From Bactericera cockerelli (Eukaryota; Arthropoda; Insecta; Hemiptera; Triozidae), in assembly GCA_024516035.1 (NCBI GenBank), contig CM044963.1, positions 29,076,748-29,140,747 of the forward strand: a DNA stretch of 64,000 nucleotides, in the 5' to 3' direction. Below, piece by piece: positions 19,085-31,805 of this stretch. Position numbers and translations under genes: made by a program. Under the pieces are notes generated by a model, which worked only from the letters and a program-made list of their open reading frames with translations, was not told the origin of the DNA and made no database searches. The first letter of the stretch is position 1. Every line of letters begins with the position of its first letter.

Positions 19085-22000
19085 CCAGAGTACATACAGT
19101 ACCAGAATACTGACCCTGTACATACAGAAAGATACATACAGTACCAGAGTACTGACCCTGTACATACAGAAAGATACATACAGTACCAGAGTACTGACCC
19201 TGTACATACAGAAAGATACATACAGTACCAGAGTACTGACCCTGTACATACAGAAAGATACATACAGTACAAGGTTACTGACCCTGTACATACAGAAAGA
19301 TACAGTACAAGAGTACTGACCCTGTACATACAGAAAGATACATACAGTACAAGAGTACTGACCCTGTACATACAGAAAGATACATACAGTACCAGAGTAC
19401 TGACCCTGTACATACAGAAAGATACATACAGTACCAGGGTACTGACCCTGTACATACAGAAAGATACATACAGTACAAGAGTACTGACCCTGTACATACA
19501 GAAAGATACAGTACAAGAGTATTGACCCTGTACATACAGAAAGATACAGTACCAGAGTACTGACCCTGTACATACAGAAAGATACATACAGTACAAGAGT
19601 ACTGACCCTGTACATACAGAAAGATACATACAGTACAAGAGTACTGACCCTGTACATACAGAAAGATACATACAGTACCAGAGTACTGACCCTGTACATA
19701 CAGAAAGATACATACAGTACCAGAGTACTGACCCTGTACATACAGAAAGATACAGTACAAGAGTATTGACCCTGTACATACAGAAAGATACATACAGTAC
19801 AAGAGTACTGACCCTGTACATACAGAAAGATACATACAGTACCAGGGTACTGACCCTGTACATACAGAAAGATACATACAGTACAAGAGTACTGACCCTG
19901 TACATACAGAAAGATACATACAGTACCAGGGTACTGACCCTGTACATACAGAAAGATACATACAGTACCAGAGTACTGACCCTGTACATACAGAAAGATA
20001 CATACAGTACCAGGTACTGACCCTGTACATACAGAAAGATACATACAGTACAGAGTACTGACCCTGTACATACAGAAAGATACATACAGTACAAGAGTAC
20101 TGACCCTGTACATACAGAAAGATACATACAGTACAGAGTACTACAGAATACAACATACAGAGTACTGACCTGTACTACAGAAGATAATACAGTACAAGAG
20201 TACTGACCCTGTCATACATACAGAAAGATACATACAGTACAGAGTATGACCTGTAAACAGAAAGTACTACGTCAAGAGTACTGACCTGTACATACGAAAG
20301 ATACATACAGTACCAGGGTACTGACCTGTACATACAGAAAGATACATACAGTACAAGGTATGACCCTGTACATACAGAAAGATACATACAGTACAGAGTA
20401 CTGACCCTGTACATACAGAAAGATACATACAGTACAGGGTACTGACCCTGTACATACAGAAAGATACATACAGTACAAGGTACTGACCTGTACATACAGA
20501 AAGATACATACAGTACAAGAGTACTGACCTGTACATACAGAAAGATACATACAGTACAGGTACTGACCTGTACATACAGAAAGATACATACAGTACCAGG
20601 TACTGACCTGTACATACAGAAGATACATACAGTACAAGAGTATGACCCTGTACATTACATCGAAAGATACATACAGTACAAGAGTACGGACCCTGTACAT
20701 ACAGAAAGATACATACAGTAAAGAGTACTGACCCTGTACATTGAAAGATACATACAGTACAGAGTACTGACCCTGTACTACAGAAAGATACATACAGTAC
20801 CAGGTACTGACCCTGTACATACAGAAAGATACATACAGTACCAGGGTACTGACCCTGTACATACAGAAAGATACACACAGTACAAGAGTACTGACCTGTA
20901 CATACAGAAAGATACAACAGTACAAGAGTACTGACCCTGTACATACAGAAAGATACATACAGTACCAGGGTACTGACCCTGTACATACAGAAAGATACAT
21001 ACATACAAGAGTACTGACCCTGTACATACAGAAAGATACAACAGTACAGAGTACTGACCCTGTACAACAGAAAGATACATACAGTACAAGAGTACTGACC
21101 CTGTACATACAGAAAGATACTACAGTACAAATACTGACCCTGTACATACAGAAAGATACATACAGTACAAGAGTATGACCTGTACATACAGAAAGATACA
21201 TACAGTACAGGGTATGACCTGTACATACAGAAAGATAATACAGTACAGAGTACTGACCTGTACATACAGAAGATACATACAGTACAAGAGTACTGACCCT
21301 GTACATACAGAAAGATACACACAGTACAAGAGTATGACCCTGTACATACAGAAAGATACATACGTACCAGGGTACTGACCCTGTACATCAGAAAGATACA
21401 TACAGTACAAGGTACTGACCCTGTACATACAGAAGATACAACAGTACAAGAGTACTGACCCTGTACATACAGAAAGATACATACAGTACAAGAGTACTGA
21501 CCCTGTACATACAGAAAGATACATCAGTACAAGAGTACTGACCCTGTACATACAGAAGATACATACAGTACAAGAGTACTGACCTGTACATACAGAAAGA
21601 TACATACAGTACAAGGTACTGACCCTGTACATACAGAAAGATACATACAGTACAAGAGTACTGACCCTTACATACAGAAAGATACACACAGTACCAGAGT
21701 ACTGACCTGTACATACAGAAAGATACATACAGTACAAGTACTGACCTGTACATTAAAAGAAAGATACATACAGTACAAGGTACTGACCTGTACATACAGA
21801 AAGATACATACAGTACAAGAGTACTGACCCTGTACATACAGAAAGATACATACAGTACAAGAGTACTGACCTGTACATACAGAAAGATACATACAGTACA
21901 AGAGTACTGACCCTGTACATACAGAAAGATACATACAGTACAAGAGTACTGACCTGTACATACAGAAAGATACATACGTACAGAGTACTGACCCTGTACA

Positions 22001-25000
22001 TACAGAAAGATACATACAGTACAAAGTACTGACCTGTACAATTACAACGAAAGATACATACAGTACAAGAGTACTGACCCTGTACATACAGAAAGATAAT
22101 ACAGTACAAAGTATGACCTGTACTAGAAAGATAATACAGTACCAGTACGACCCTGTACATACAGAAAGATACATACAGTACAGGGTACTGACCCTGTACA
22201 TACAGAAAGATACATACAGTACAGAGTATGACCCTGTACATACAGAAAGATACATACGTACAGGTACTGACCCTGTACATACAGAAAGATACATACGTAC
22301 AAGAGTACTGACCCTGTACATACAGAAAGATACATACAGTACAAGAGTACTGACCCTGTACATACAGAAAGATACATACAGTACCAGAGTACTGACCCTG
22401 TACATACAGAAAGATACATACAGTACAAGAGTACTGACCCTGTACATACAGAAAGATACATACAGTACAAGAGTACTGACCTGTACATACAGAAAGATAA
22501 CAGTACAAGAGTATTGACCCTGTACATACAGAAAGATACAGTACACAAGAGTACTGACCCTGTACATACAGAAAGATACATACAGTACAAGAGTACTGAC
22601 CCTGTACATACAGAAAGATACATACAGTACAAGAGTACTGACCCTGTACATACAGAAAGATACATACAGTACCAGAGTACTGACCCTGTACATACAGAAA
22701 GATACATACAGTACCAGAGTACTGACCCTGTACATACAGAAAGAATACAGTACAAGAGTATTGACCCTGTACATACAGAAAGATACATACAGTACAAGAG
22801 TACTGACCCTGTACATACAGAAAGATACATACAGTACCAGGGTACTGACCCTGTACATACAGAAAGATACATACAGTACAAGAGTACTGACCCTGTACAT
22901 ACAGAAAGATACATACGTACCAGGGTACTGACCCTGTACATACAGAAAGATACATACAGTACAAGAGTACTGACCCTGTACATACAGAAATATACATACA
23001 ATACAAGAGTACTGACCCTGTACATACAGAAAGATACATACGGTACCAGGGTACTGACCCTGTACATACAGAAAGATACATACAGTACAAGAGTACTGAC
23101 CCTGTACATACAGAAATATACATACAGTACAAGAGTACTGACCCTGTACATACAGAAAGATACATACAGTACCAGGGTACTGACCCTGTACATACAGAAA
23201 GATACATACAGTACCAGGGTACTGACCCTGTACATACAGAAAGATAAATACAGTACCAGAGTACTGACCCTGTACATACAGAAAGATACATACAGTACAA
23301 GAGTACTGACCCTGTACATACAGAAAGATACATACAGTACAAGAGTACTGACCCTGTACAATGTACATACAGAAAGATACATACAGTACCAGAGTAGTGA
23401 CCCTGTACATACAGAAAGATACATACAGTACAAGAGTACTGACCCTGTACATACAGAAAGATACATACAGTACCAGGGTACTGACCCTGTACATACAGAA
23501 AGATACATACAGTACAAGAGTACTGACCCTGTACATACAGAAAGATACATACAGTACCAAGAGTACTGACCCTGTACATACAGAAAGATACATACAGTAC
23601 CAGGGTATGACCCTGTACATACAGAAAGATACATACAGTCAAGAGTACTGACCCTGTACATACAGAAAGATACATACAGTACAAGAGTACTGACCATGTA
23701 CATACAGAAAGATACATACAGTACAGGTACTGACCCTGTACATACAGAAAGATACATACAGTACCAGGGTACTGACCCTGTACATACAGAAAGATAACAT
23801 ACAGTACAAGAGTACTGACCCTGTAATGTACATACAGAAAGATACATACAGTACAAGAGTACGACCCTGTACATGTACATACAGAAAGATACATACAGTA
23901 CAAGAGTACTGACCCTGTACGTATTGAAAGATACATACAATACCAGAGTACTGACCCTGTACATACAGAAAGATACATACAGTACCAGGGTACTGACCCT
24001 GTACATACAGAAAGATACATACAGTACCAGGGTACTGACCCTGTACATACAGAAAGATACACACAGTACAAGAGTACTGACCCTGTACATACAGAAAGAT
24101 ACACACAGTACAAGAGTACTGACCCTGTACATACAGAAAGATACATACAGTACCAGGGTACTGACCCTGTACATACAGAAAGATACATACAGTACAAGAG
24201 TACTGACCCTGTACATACAGAAAGATACACACAGTACAAGAGTACTGACCCTGTACATACAGAAAGATACATACAGTACAAGAGTACTGACCCTGTACAT
24301 ACAGAAAGATACATACAGTACAAGAGTACTGACCCTGTACATACAGAAAGATACATACAGTACAAGAGTACTGACCCTGTACATACAGAAAGATACATAC
24401 AGTACCAGGGTACTGACCCTGTACATACAGAAAGATACATACAGTACAAGAGTACTGACCCTGTACATACAGAAAGATACATACAGTACAAGAGTACTGA
24501 CCCTGTACATACAGAAAGATACACACAGTACAAGAGTACTGACCCTGTACATACAGAAAGATACATACAGTACCAGGGTACTGACCCTGTACATACAGAA
24601 AGATACATACAGTACAAGAGTACTGACCCTGTACATACAGAAAGATACACACAGTACAAGTGTTACTAGACCCTGTACATACAGAAAGATACATACAGTA
24701 CAAGAGTACTGACCCTGTACATACAGAAAGATACATACAGTACAAGAGTACTGACCCTGTACATACAGAAAGATACATACAGTACAAGGTACTGACCCTG
24801 TACATACAGAAAGATACATACAGTACAAGAGTACTGACCCTGTACATACAGAAAGATACATACAGTACAAGAGTACTGACCCTGTACATACAGAAAATAC
24901 ACACAGTACAGAGTACTGACCCTGTACATACAGAAAGATACATACAGTACAATAGTACTGACCCTGTACAATGTACATACAGAAAGATACATACGGTACC

Positions 25001-27526
25001 AGGGTACTGACCCTGTACATACAGAAAGATACATACAGTACAAGAGTACTGACCCTGTACATACAGAAAGATACATACAGTACAAGAGTACTGACCCTGT
25101 ACATACAGAAAGATACATACAGTACAAGAGTACTGACCCTGTACATACAGAAAGATACATACAGTACAAGAGTACTGACCCTGTACATACAGAAAGATAC
25201 ATACAGTACCAGGGTACTGACCCTGTACATACAGAAAGATACATACAGTACCAGAGAAGTGACCCTGTACATACAGAAAGATACATACAGTACCAGGGTA
25301 CTGACCCTGTACATACAGAAAGATACATACAGTACCAGAGTAGTGACCCTGTACATACAGAAAGATACATACAGTACCAGGGTACTGACCCTGTACATAC
25401 AGAAAGATACATACAGTACCAGGGTACTGACCCTGTACATACAGAAAGATACATACAGTACCAGGGTACTGACCCTGTACATACAGAAAGATACATACAG
25501 TACCAGAGTAGTGACCCTGTACATACAGAAAGATACATACAGTACCAGGGTACTGACCCTGTACATACAGAAAGATACATACAGTACAAGAGTACTGACC
25601 CTGTACATACAGAAAGATACATACAGTACAAGAGTACTGACCCTGTACATACAGAAAGATACATACAGTACCAGGGTACTGACCCTGTACATACAGAAAG
25701 ATAAATACAGTACCAGGGTACTGACCCTGTACATACAGAAAGATACATACAGTACCAGGGTACTGACCCTGTACATACAGAAAGATACATACAGTACAAG
25801 AGTACTGACCCTGTACATACAGAAAGATACATACAGTACAAGAGTACTGACCCTGTACATACAGAAAGATACATACAGTACAAGAGTACTGACCCTGTAC
25901 ATACAGAAAGATACATACAGTACCAGAGTAGTGACCCTGTACATACAGAAAGATACATACAGTACCAGAGTACTGACCCTGTACATACAGAAAGATACAT
26001 ACAGTACAAGAGTACTGACCCTGTACAATGTACATACAGAAAGATACATACTGTACCAGAGTACTGACCCTGTACATACAGAAAGATACATACAGTACCA
26101 GGGTACTGACCCTGTACATACAGAATGATACATACAGTACCAGGGTACTGACCCTGTACATACAGAAAGATACATACAGTACAAGAGTACTGACCCTGTA
26201 CAATGTACATACAGAAAGATACATACAGTACAAGAGTACTGACCCTGTACAATGTACATACAGAAAGATACATACAGTACCAGGGTACTGACCCTGTACA
26301 TACAGAAAGATACATACAGTACCAGAGTACTGACCCTGTACGTATTGAAAGATACATACAGTACAAGAGTACTGACCCTGTACATACAGAAAGATACATA
26401 CAGTACCAGGGTACTGACCCTGTACATACAGAAAGATACATACAGTACCAGGGTACTGACCCTGTACATACAGAATGATACATACAGTACCAGGGTACTG
26501 ACCCTGTACATACAGAAAGATACATACAGTACAAGAGTACTGACCCTGTACAATGTACATACAGAAAGATACATACAGTACAAGAGTACTGACCCTGTAC
26601 AATGTACATACAGAAAGATACATACAGTACCAGAGTACTGACCCTGTACGTATTGAAAGATACATACAGTACAAGAGTACTGACCCTGTACATACAGAAA
26701 GATACATACAGTACAAGAGTACTGACCCTGTACATACAGAAAGATACATACAGTACAAGAGTACTGACCCTGTACATACAGAAAGATACATACAGTACAA
26801 GAGTACTGACCCTGTACATACAGAAAGATACATACAGTACAAGAGTACTGACCCTGTACATACAGAAAGATACATACAGTACAAGAGTACTGACCCTGTA
26901 CATACAGAAAGATACATACAGTATAAGAGTACTTACCCTGTACATACAGAAAGATACATACAGTACCAGAGTAGTGACCCTGTACATACAGAAAGATACA
27001 TACAGTACCAGAGTACTGACCCTGTACATACAGAAAGATACATACAGTACAAGAGTACTGACCCTGTACAATGTACATACAGAAAGATACATACAGTACA
27101 AGAGTACTGACCCTGTACATACAGAAAGATACATACAGTACAAGAGTACTGACCCTGTACATATAGAAAGATACATACAGTACAAGAGTACTGACCCTGT
27201 ACGTATAGAAAGATACATACAGTACCAGGGTACTGACCCTGTACATACAGAAAGATACATACAGTACAAGAGTACTGACCCTGTACATACAGAAAGATAC
27301 ATACAGTACAAGAGTACTGACCCTGTACATACAGAAAGATACATACAGTACAAGAGTACTGACCCTGTACATACAGAAAGATACATACAGTACAAGAGTA
27401 CTGACCCTGTACGTATTGAAAGATACATACAGTACAAGAGTACTGACCCTGTACGTATAGAAAGATACATACAGTACCAGGGTACTGACCCTGTACATAC
27501 AGAAAGATACATACAGTACCAGAGTA
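19085..27526. repeat. 42-bp minisatellite array, segment 1 (about 200 copies)
   Basis: The unit (for example 19149-19190) contains GACCCTGTACATACAGAAAG and three GTAC sites per repeat. The inter-unit junction varies: CAAGAG, CCAGAG, CCAGGG. Sub-variants are a 38-bp unit lacking CATA (near 19300), a 49-bp unit with an AATGTAC insertion (23360, 24970, 26200), and a CGTATTGAAAG variant (23919, 26341, 26650). The 42-bp period is a multiple of three, so very long spurious ORFs run on both strands. Confidence 0.97.
20140..22520. other. Indel-rich subregion of the 42-bp array
   Basis: Here units carry many single-base losses, mostly in short runs (CCC to CC, AA to A) or dropped C or A, whereas flanking units are almost perfect. 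The pattern resembles uncorrected long-read error more than natural divergence. Confidence 0.65.
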
Positions 27527-29734
27527 TAAGTATAAGTATAAGTATAAGTAGTGCTTTATTTAGACTGTCAGCGCAAGACAGGTAGTCCCATTATGCCAAC
27601 AGTTTAACAAAGCACCTCTTTATTTATTTGAGTATAAATACAATATATATATAAAATAACAATTAGAGTAAAGATAATAGAAAATAAGAAATGGAAATAA
27701 TAGTAGAAGATAGTGTAACAATAGTAGTAATAATTAAAAAAAAAAAATCACATTCATTCACACATTCACACCAGGTACGGTAGTCATTAAGGGAGGAGGA
27801 AGGATAATAAGGATTAGAGGGGGATTGTTTTTTTGCCAACAGCTTCAATAAGGGAAGATCTAAAACGAAAGAAAGATTTACAGTTGAGGATGGGGGTCGG
27901 AATGGAGTTCCAAAGGGCAATTGAGGATGACAGGAATTCCTTGTGATATGCTTCTGTTCTACAGGATGGGATTTCAAGGAGGAGATGATGAGACCTTGTT
28001 TCTCGAGAGCTGATGTTGGAGCGGAAGCAATATTTTTCGAATAGATATGAAGGAGAATTTGAATATATAATTTTGTAGAGTAGGAATAGAGTGAGGAGTT
28101 TTCTCCTGTCCTCGACTTTAGACCATTGAAGACGGTTAAAGTAAGGAGTTATGTGATCCCGACGCCTAGCGTTGAAAATAAAACGGACACAAGCATTTTG
28201 TGCCCGTTGTAATCTATTCGCTTCTACCTGAGTAATTCCCAGGAGAAGTGGGGCACAGTATTCGAAAAGTGGCAAGACGTGGAATTTAATTAGAAGCTTC
28301 TTAGTGTTTAACGAGAGATATTTTTTAAGACGACCTAAAGACCAGAGTGCCCCAAAGACTTTTTTCCTGATGTTATTTACTTCAAATTTCCAGCTGAGGG
28401 TGCGGTCAAAACATAATACCAAGGTTTTTGGCTGATTCGACAACCTCTATATCGTCTCCATCTATCTGAATGAATGGAGATGGAACAGAAATGCGCCGAA
28501 GAGTGTGATGGCTACTGATTAGAAGTACCTTGGTTTTTGAAGAGTTGATTTTAAGACCGTTGTTTTTCGACCAGGTAACGAGATTACTGATTTCATTATT
28601 GATGACTTGGGCTGCCTCGGCTGTCTCGGAAGGATCGAAGGAGTAATAGATTTGTAAGTCATCGGCGTATAGATGAAAGCGAGATGACGAGAAACAAGAA
28701 GGAATATCGTTGATGAATAACGAGAACAGTAGGGGTCCTAAAACAGAGCCCTGAGGAACCCCTGAAACCACGGGCATCCATTTAGATTTTTTTTGGTCGA
28801 CTCCCAACACACATTGAAATCGTTCAGTAAGGTATGATCTGAACCATGCAATGACGTCGGGGTCAAAACCAAAGATGTTTTGCATCTTTGAGAGCAGCAG
28901 ACGATGGGAAACGAGGTCGAAGGCCTTTGAAAAGTCGAATAGAACGAGGACGGTAGCCATTTTGTTGTCCCTAGAGAGCTGTATGTCATTTGTAACTTTT
29001 AACAATGCTGAACAAGTACTATGACCAGACCGGAATCCTGACTGAAAGGGACTCAAAAGATTGTGAGTATTGATATATTTTGTTACTTGATGATGAATCA
29101 TACGCTCCAAAACCTTAGATAAGGAGCAAAGAAGACTGATTGGCCTGTATTCGGAAGGTCCAGAGGGGTTTTTTGTTTTGGGAATCGGTCGAATCAGTCC
29201 TCTTTTCCAGACAGCGGGAAATATTTTAAGATGAATGGAGCAGTTGAAAATGTGAAGTATGATGGGGGACACTATGTGCAACATACGTGTTAAATAATTC
29301 AGGGGAATCTGGTCATAGCCCATAGAAGAAGGATTTCCTTTTTTCAAGTGTCTAACCAGATCTGAGTAGGTGAATTCTTCGAATTTGAACTTAGGTATAT
29401 CTGGCGGAGGCAGAGAAGAGTAATGATGTGATGCGGTTTCCATTGCTTGTCGGTCAGGTTGCGGAGTGAGAGAGAAGAAGTCCACAAGACTGTTCACATC
29501 TGCATCAGGGGGTCTTCCTTGATCTTTGGACGGATTTTTTTGACGTTTTTGTGAAATTCGTTAATAGGGAGATCAGGAGGAAACAGAGCATGTGTGTGAC
29601 GAATTTTCGCATTTCGGATCGCTTGTTTGGCTTTGTTACGGGCTACACGGAAATACTCAAAGTACAAACTGGAACCCGACCTGACGAATTTTCGTCTTGC
29701 TCTGTCTCTCCTATTTAGTAAACGTTTTATTTCA
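27527..29734 (-). mobile_element. 5'-truncated LINE inserted in the 42-bp array
   Basis: Minus-oriented non-LTR retrotransposon of about 2.2 kb. The 3' end has repeated ACTTAT units (27527-27555) instead of poly-A. The 5' end is cut in the linker between endonuclease and RT. AGTA occurs at both junctions (27523-27526 and 29735-29738), consistent with a short target duplication, and the array continues on both sides. Confidence 0.88.
27814..29734 (-). pseudogene. LINE reverse transcriptase (5'-truncated, frameshifted)
   Basis: Three overlapping minus frames make one RT. 29734-29494 carries the basic linker (EIKRLLNRRDRARRKF). 29497-28406 carries the RT palm: FDFSKAFDLVSH (motif A), GVPQGSVLGPLLFSLFINDI (B), YADDLQIYY (C), then YLG-like KNLGIMF. 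28443-27814 carries the C-terminal thumb/tail (NACVRFIFNARRRDHITPY). Frame changes occur near 29500 and 28420. Catalytic Asp pairs are present. The protein style is that of the Jockey/CR1 group of LINEs. The endonuclease domain is missing, so the copy is dead. Confidence 0.9.
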
Positions 29735-31054
29735 AGTAGTGACCCTGTACATACAGAAAGATACATACAGTACCAGGGTACTGACCCTGTACATACAGAA
29801 AGATACATACAGTACAAGAGTACTGACCCTGTACATACAGAAAGATACATACAGTACAAGAGTACTGACCCTGTACAAACAGAAAGATACATACAGTACC
29901 AGGGTACTGACCCTGTACATACAGAAAGATACATACAGTACAAGAGTACTGACCCTGTACATACAGAAAGATACATACAGTACAAGAGTACTGACCCTGT
30001 ACATACAGAAAGATACATACAGTACCAGAGTAGTGACCCTGTACATACAGAAAGATACATACAGTACCAGAGTACTGACCCTGTACATACAGAAAGATAC
30101 ATACAGTACAAGAGTACTGACCCTGTACAATGTACATACAGAAAGATACATACAGTACAAGAGTACTGACCCTGTACATACAGAAAGATACATACAGTAC
30201 AAGAGTACTGACCTGTACGTATAGAAAGATATATACTGTACCAGGGTACTGACCCTGTACATACAGAAAGATACATACAGTACCAGAGCACTGACCCTGT
30301 ACATACAGAAAGATACATACAGTACAAGAGTACTGACCCTGTACGTATAGAAAGATACAGTACAAGAGTACTGACCCTGTACATACAGAAAGATACAGTA
30401 CCAGGGTACTGACCCTGTACATACAGAAAGATACAGTACCAGAGTAGGGACCCTGTACATACAGAAAGATACATACAGTACCAGAGTAGTGACCCTGTAC
30501 ATACAGAAAGATACATACAGTACAAGAGTACTGACCCTGTACATACAGAAAGATACATACAGTACAAGAGTACTGACCCTGTACATACAGAAAGATACAT
30601 ACAGTACAAGAGTACTGACCCTGTACATACAGAAAGATACATACAGTACAAGAGTACTGACCGTGTACATACAGAAAGATACATACAGTACCAGGGTACT
30701 GACCCTGTACATACAGAAAGATACATACAGTACCAGGGTACTGACCCTGTACATACAGAAAGATACATACAGTACAAGAGTACTGACCCTGTACATACAG
30801 AAAGATACAGTACAAGAGTACTGACCCTGTACATACAGAAAGATACATACAGTACAAGAGTACTGACCCTGTACATACAGAAAGATACATACAGTACAAG
30901 AGTACTGACCCTGTACATACTGAAAGATACATACAGTACCAGAGTACTGACCCTGTACATACAGAAAGATACATACAGTACAAGAGTACTGACTCTGTAC
31001 ATACAGAAAGATACATACAGTACAAGACTACTGACTCTGTACATACAGAAAGAT
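29735..31054. repeat. 42-bp minisatellite array, segment 2 (about 31 copies)
   Basis: Same unit as segment 1, resuming at AGTAGTGACCCTG after the LINE. It includes 38-bp short units near 30350-30440 and one AATGTAC unit near 30128. Confidence 0.96.
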
Positions 31055-31222
31055 TCGGTTGATTTTGACATTCTACTTTCCAAACTTTCAAAACATTTCA
31101 ATTTTTCTCCCATTGTACTTCATTGGTTTAATACCTATTTACGGGGTCGTCAGCAGTACGTTTTTTAATCAAGACTCAACTTCTGGATTACTACCTATCG
31201 TAGCTGGAGTACCTCAAGGCAG

Positions 31223-31228
<6 letters not shown>

Positions 31229-31258
<30 letters not shown>

Positions 31259-31805
31259 GTTAATTGTTTTATTTTTACAAAATATAAAAGACTTCCCCCA
31301 GGACATCTTCCCGAGGCAGTGTGCTCAGCACTGAGGCAACATTACCTCTCTGAACAGCAAAACTAAGCCGTTGCCTGAAATATTCCCCGGCGCGTCTGTC
31401 CTTCGTCTCAAGGACCAAGGTTTTGGATATGCTATTAAACATTTCCAAAGCACTTGGACCAAAAGAGCCAAAGGTTTCGACGGCGAAGGGAATGAAATCA
31501 TAGAGATTTTGTAGGTCTTTATATTTCAGGCACTTTTTTAGTTCCGCTTGTTTGGCTGTTTCACCTCTACCTCTTAGAGAGTAACTCATATTGCTGTTGG
31601 CTAGGGTATCTACGCATGTCGCGTCCCAAACCATTTGCCTCCCCCGTTTCCATGGGACCAATGTCATACCATCCGGTCTTTTGCCGTCTTGTCTGAATAG
31701 ACCTGATGGCTCAAGAACCGATGGAATATGACAAGATCCCAAGGCACGTTTGAGAGTTTGGTTTAGTTCGTTATGGCGTGAATACCTACCCCACTTTTGT
31801 TGCAA
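31229..31805 (-). mobile_element. Nested LINE 3' fragment inside an RT gene
   Basis: Minus-oriented, with a poly-A tail (poly-T at 31229-31254). ATATT flanks it on both sides (31224-31228 and 31806-31810). Excising it with one copy of the duplication rejoins the host RT in frame (GVPQGSI-LGPILF). This establishes direction, boundary and relative age. Confidence 0.92.
31275..31805 (-). CDS. C-terminal domain of a second LINE type (176 codons, truncated)
   Basis: An open frame from the truncation point to a stop just before the poly-A. It contains KRPDGMTLVPWKRGRQMVWD, DATCVDTLANSN, FIPFAVETFGSFGPSALEMF and RLSFAVQRGNVASVL. I recognise this as the region after the RT in a common invertebrate LINE group, not RT itself. 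The clade is not assigned. The same RGN motif appears in the relic at 53216. No start of its own; the ORF is 5'-truncated. Confidence 0.78.
   Translation of the reverse strand: MQQKWGRYSRHNELNQTLKRALGSCHIPSVLEPSGLFRQDGKRPDGMTLVPWKRGRQMVWDATCVDTLANSNMSYSLRGRGETAKQAELKKCLKYKDLQNLYDFIPFAVETFGSFGPSALEMFNSISKTLVLETKDRRAGEYFRQRLSFAVQRGNVASVLSTLPREDVLGEVFYIL

Noticed and set aside
22123..27498. 1791-codon minus ORF (and ORFs of 1092, 968, 948, 650 and 539 codons nearby) with 14-residue repeats
   Set aside because: Other frames of the same array are equally open because the 42-bp unit has no stops and a period divisible by three. No start context, no codon bias, no unique ends.
19085..27526. CRISPR-like look of regular short repeats
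   Set aside because: Units are contiguous without unique spacers and the DNA is animal; it is a minisatellite.
31059..31256. Separate small protein at 31059
   Set aside because: Its first half is the wrong frame of a frameshifted RT; only the second half (VAGVPQGS) is real RT sequence.
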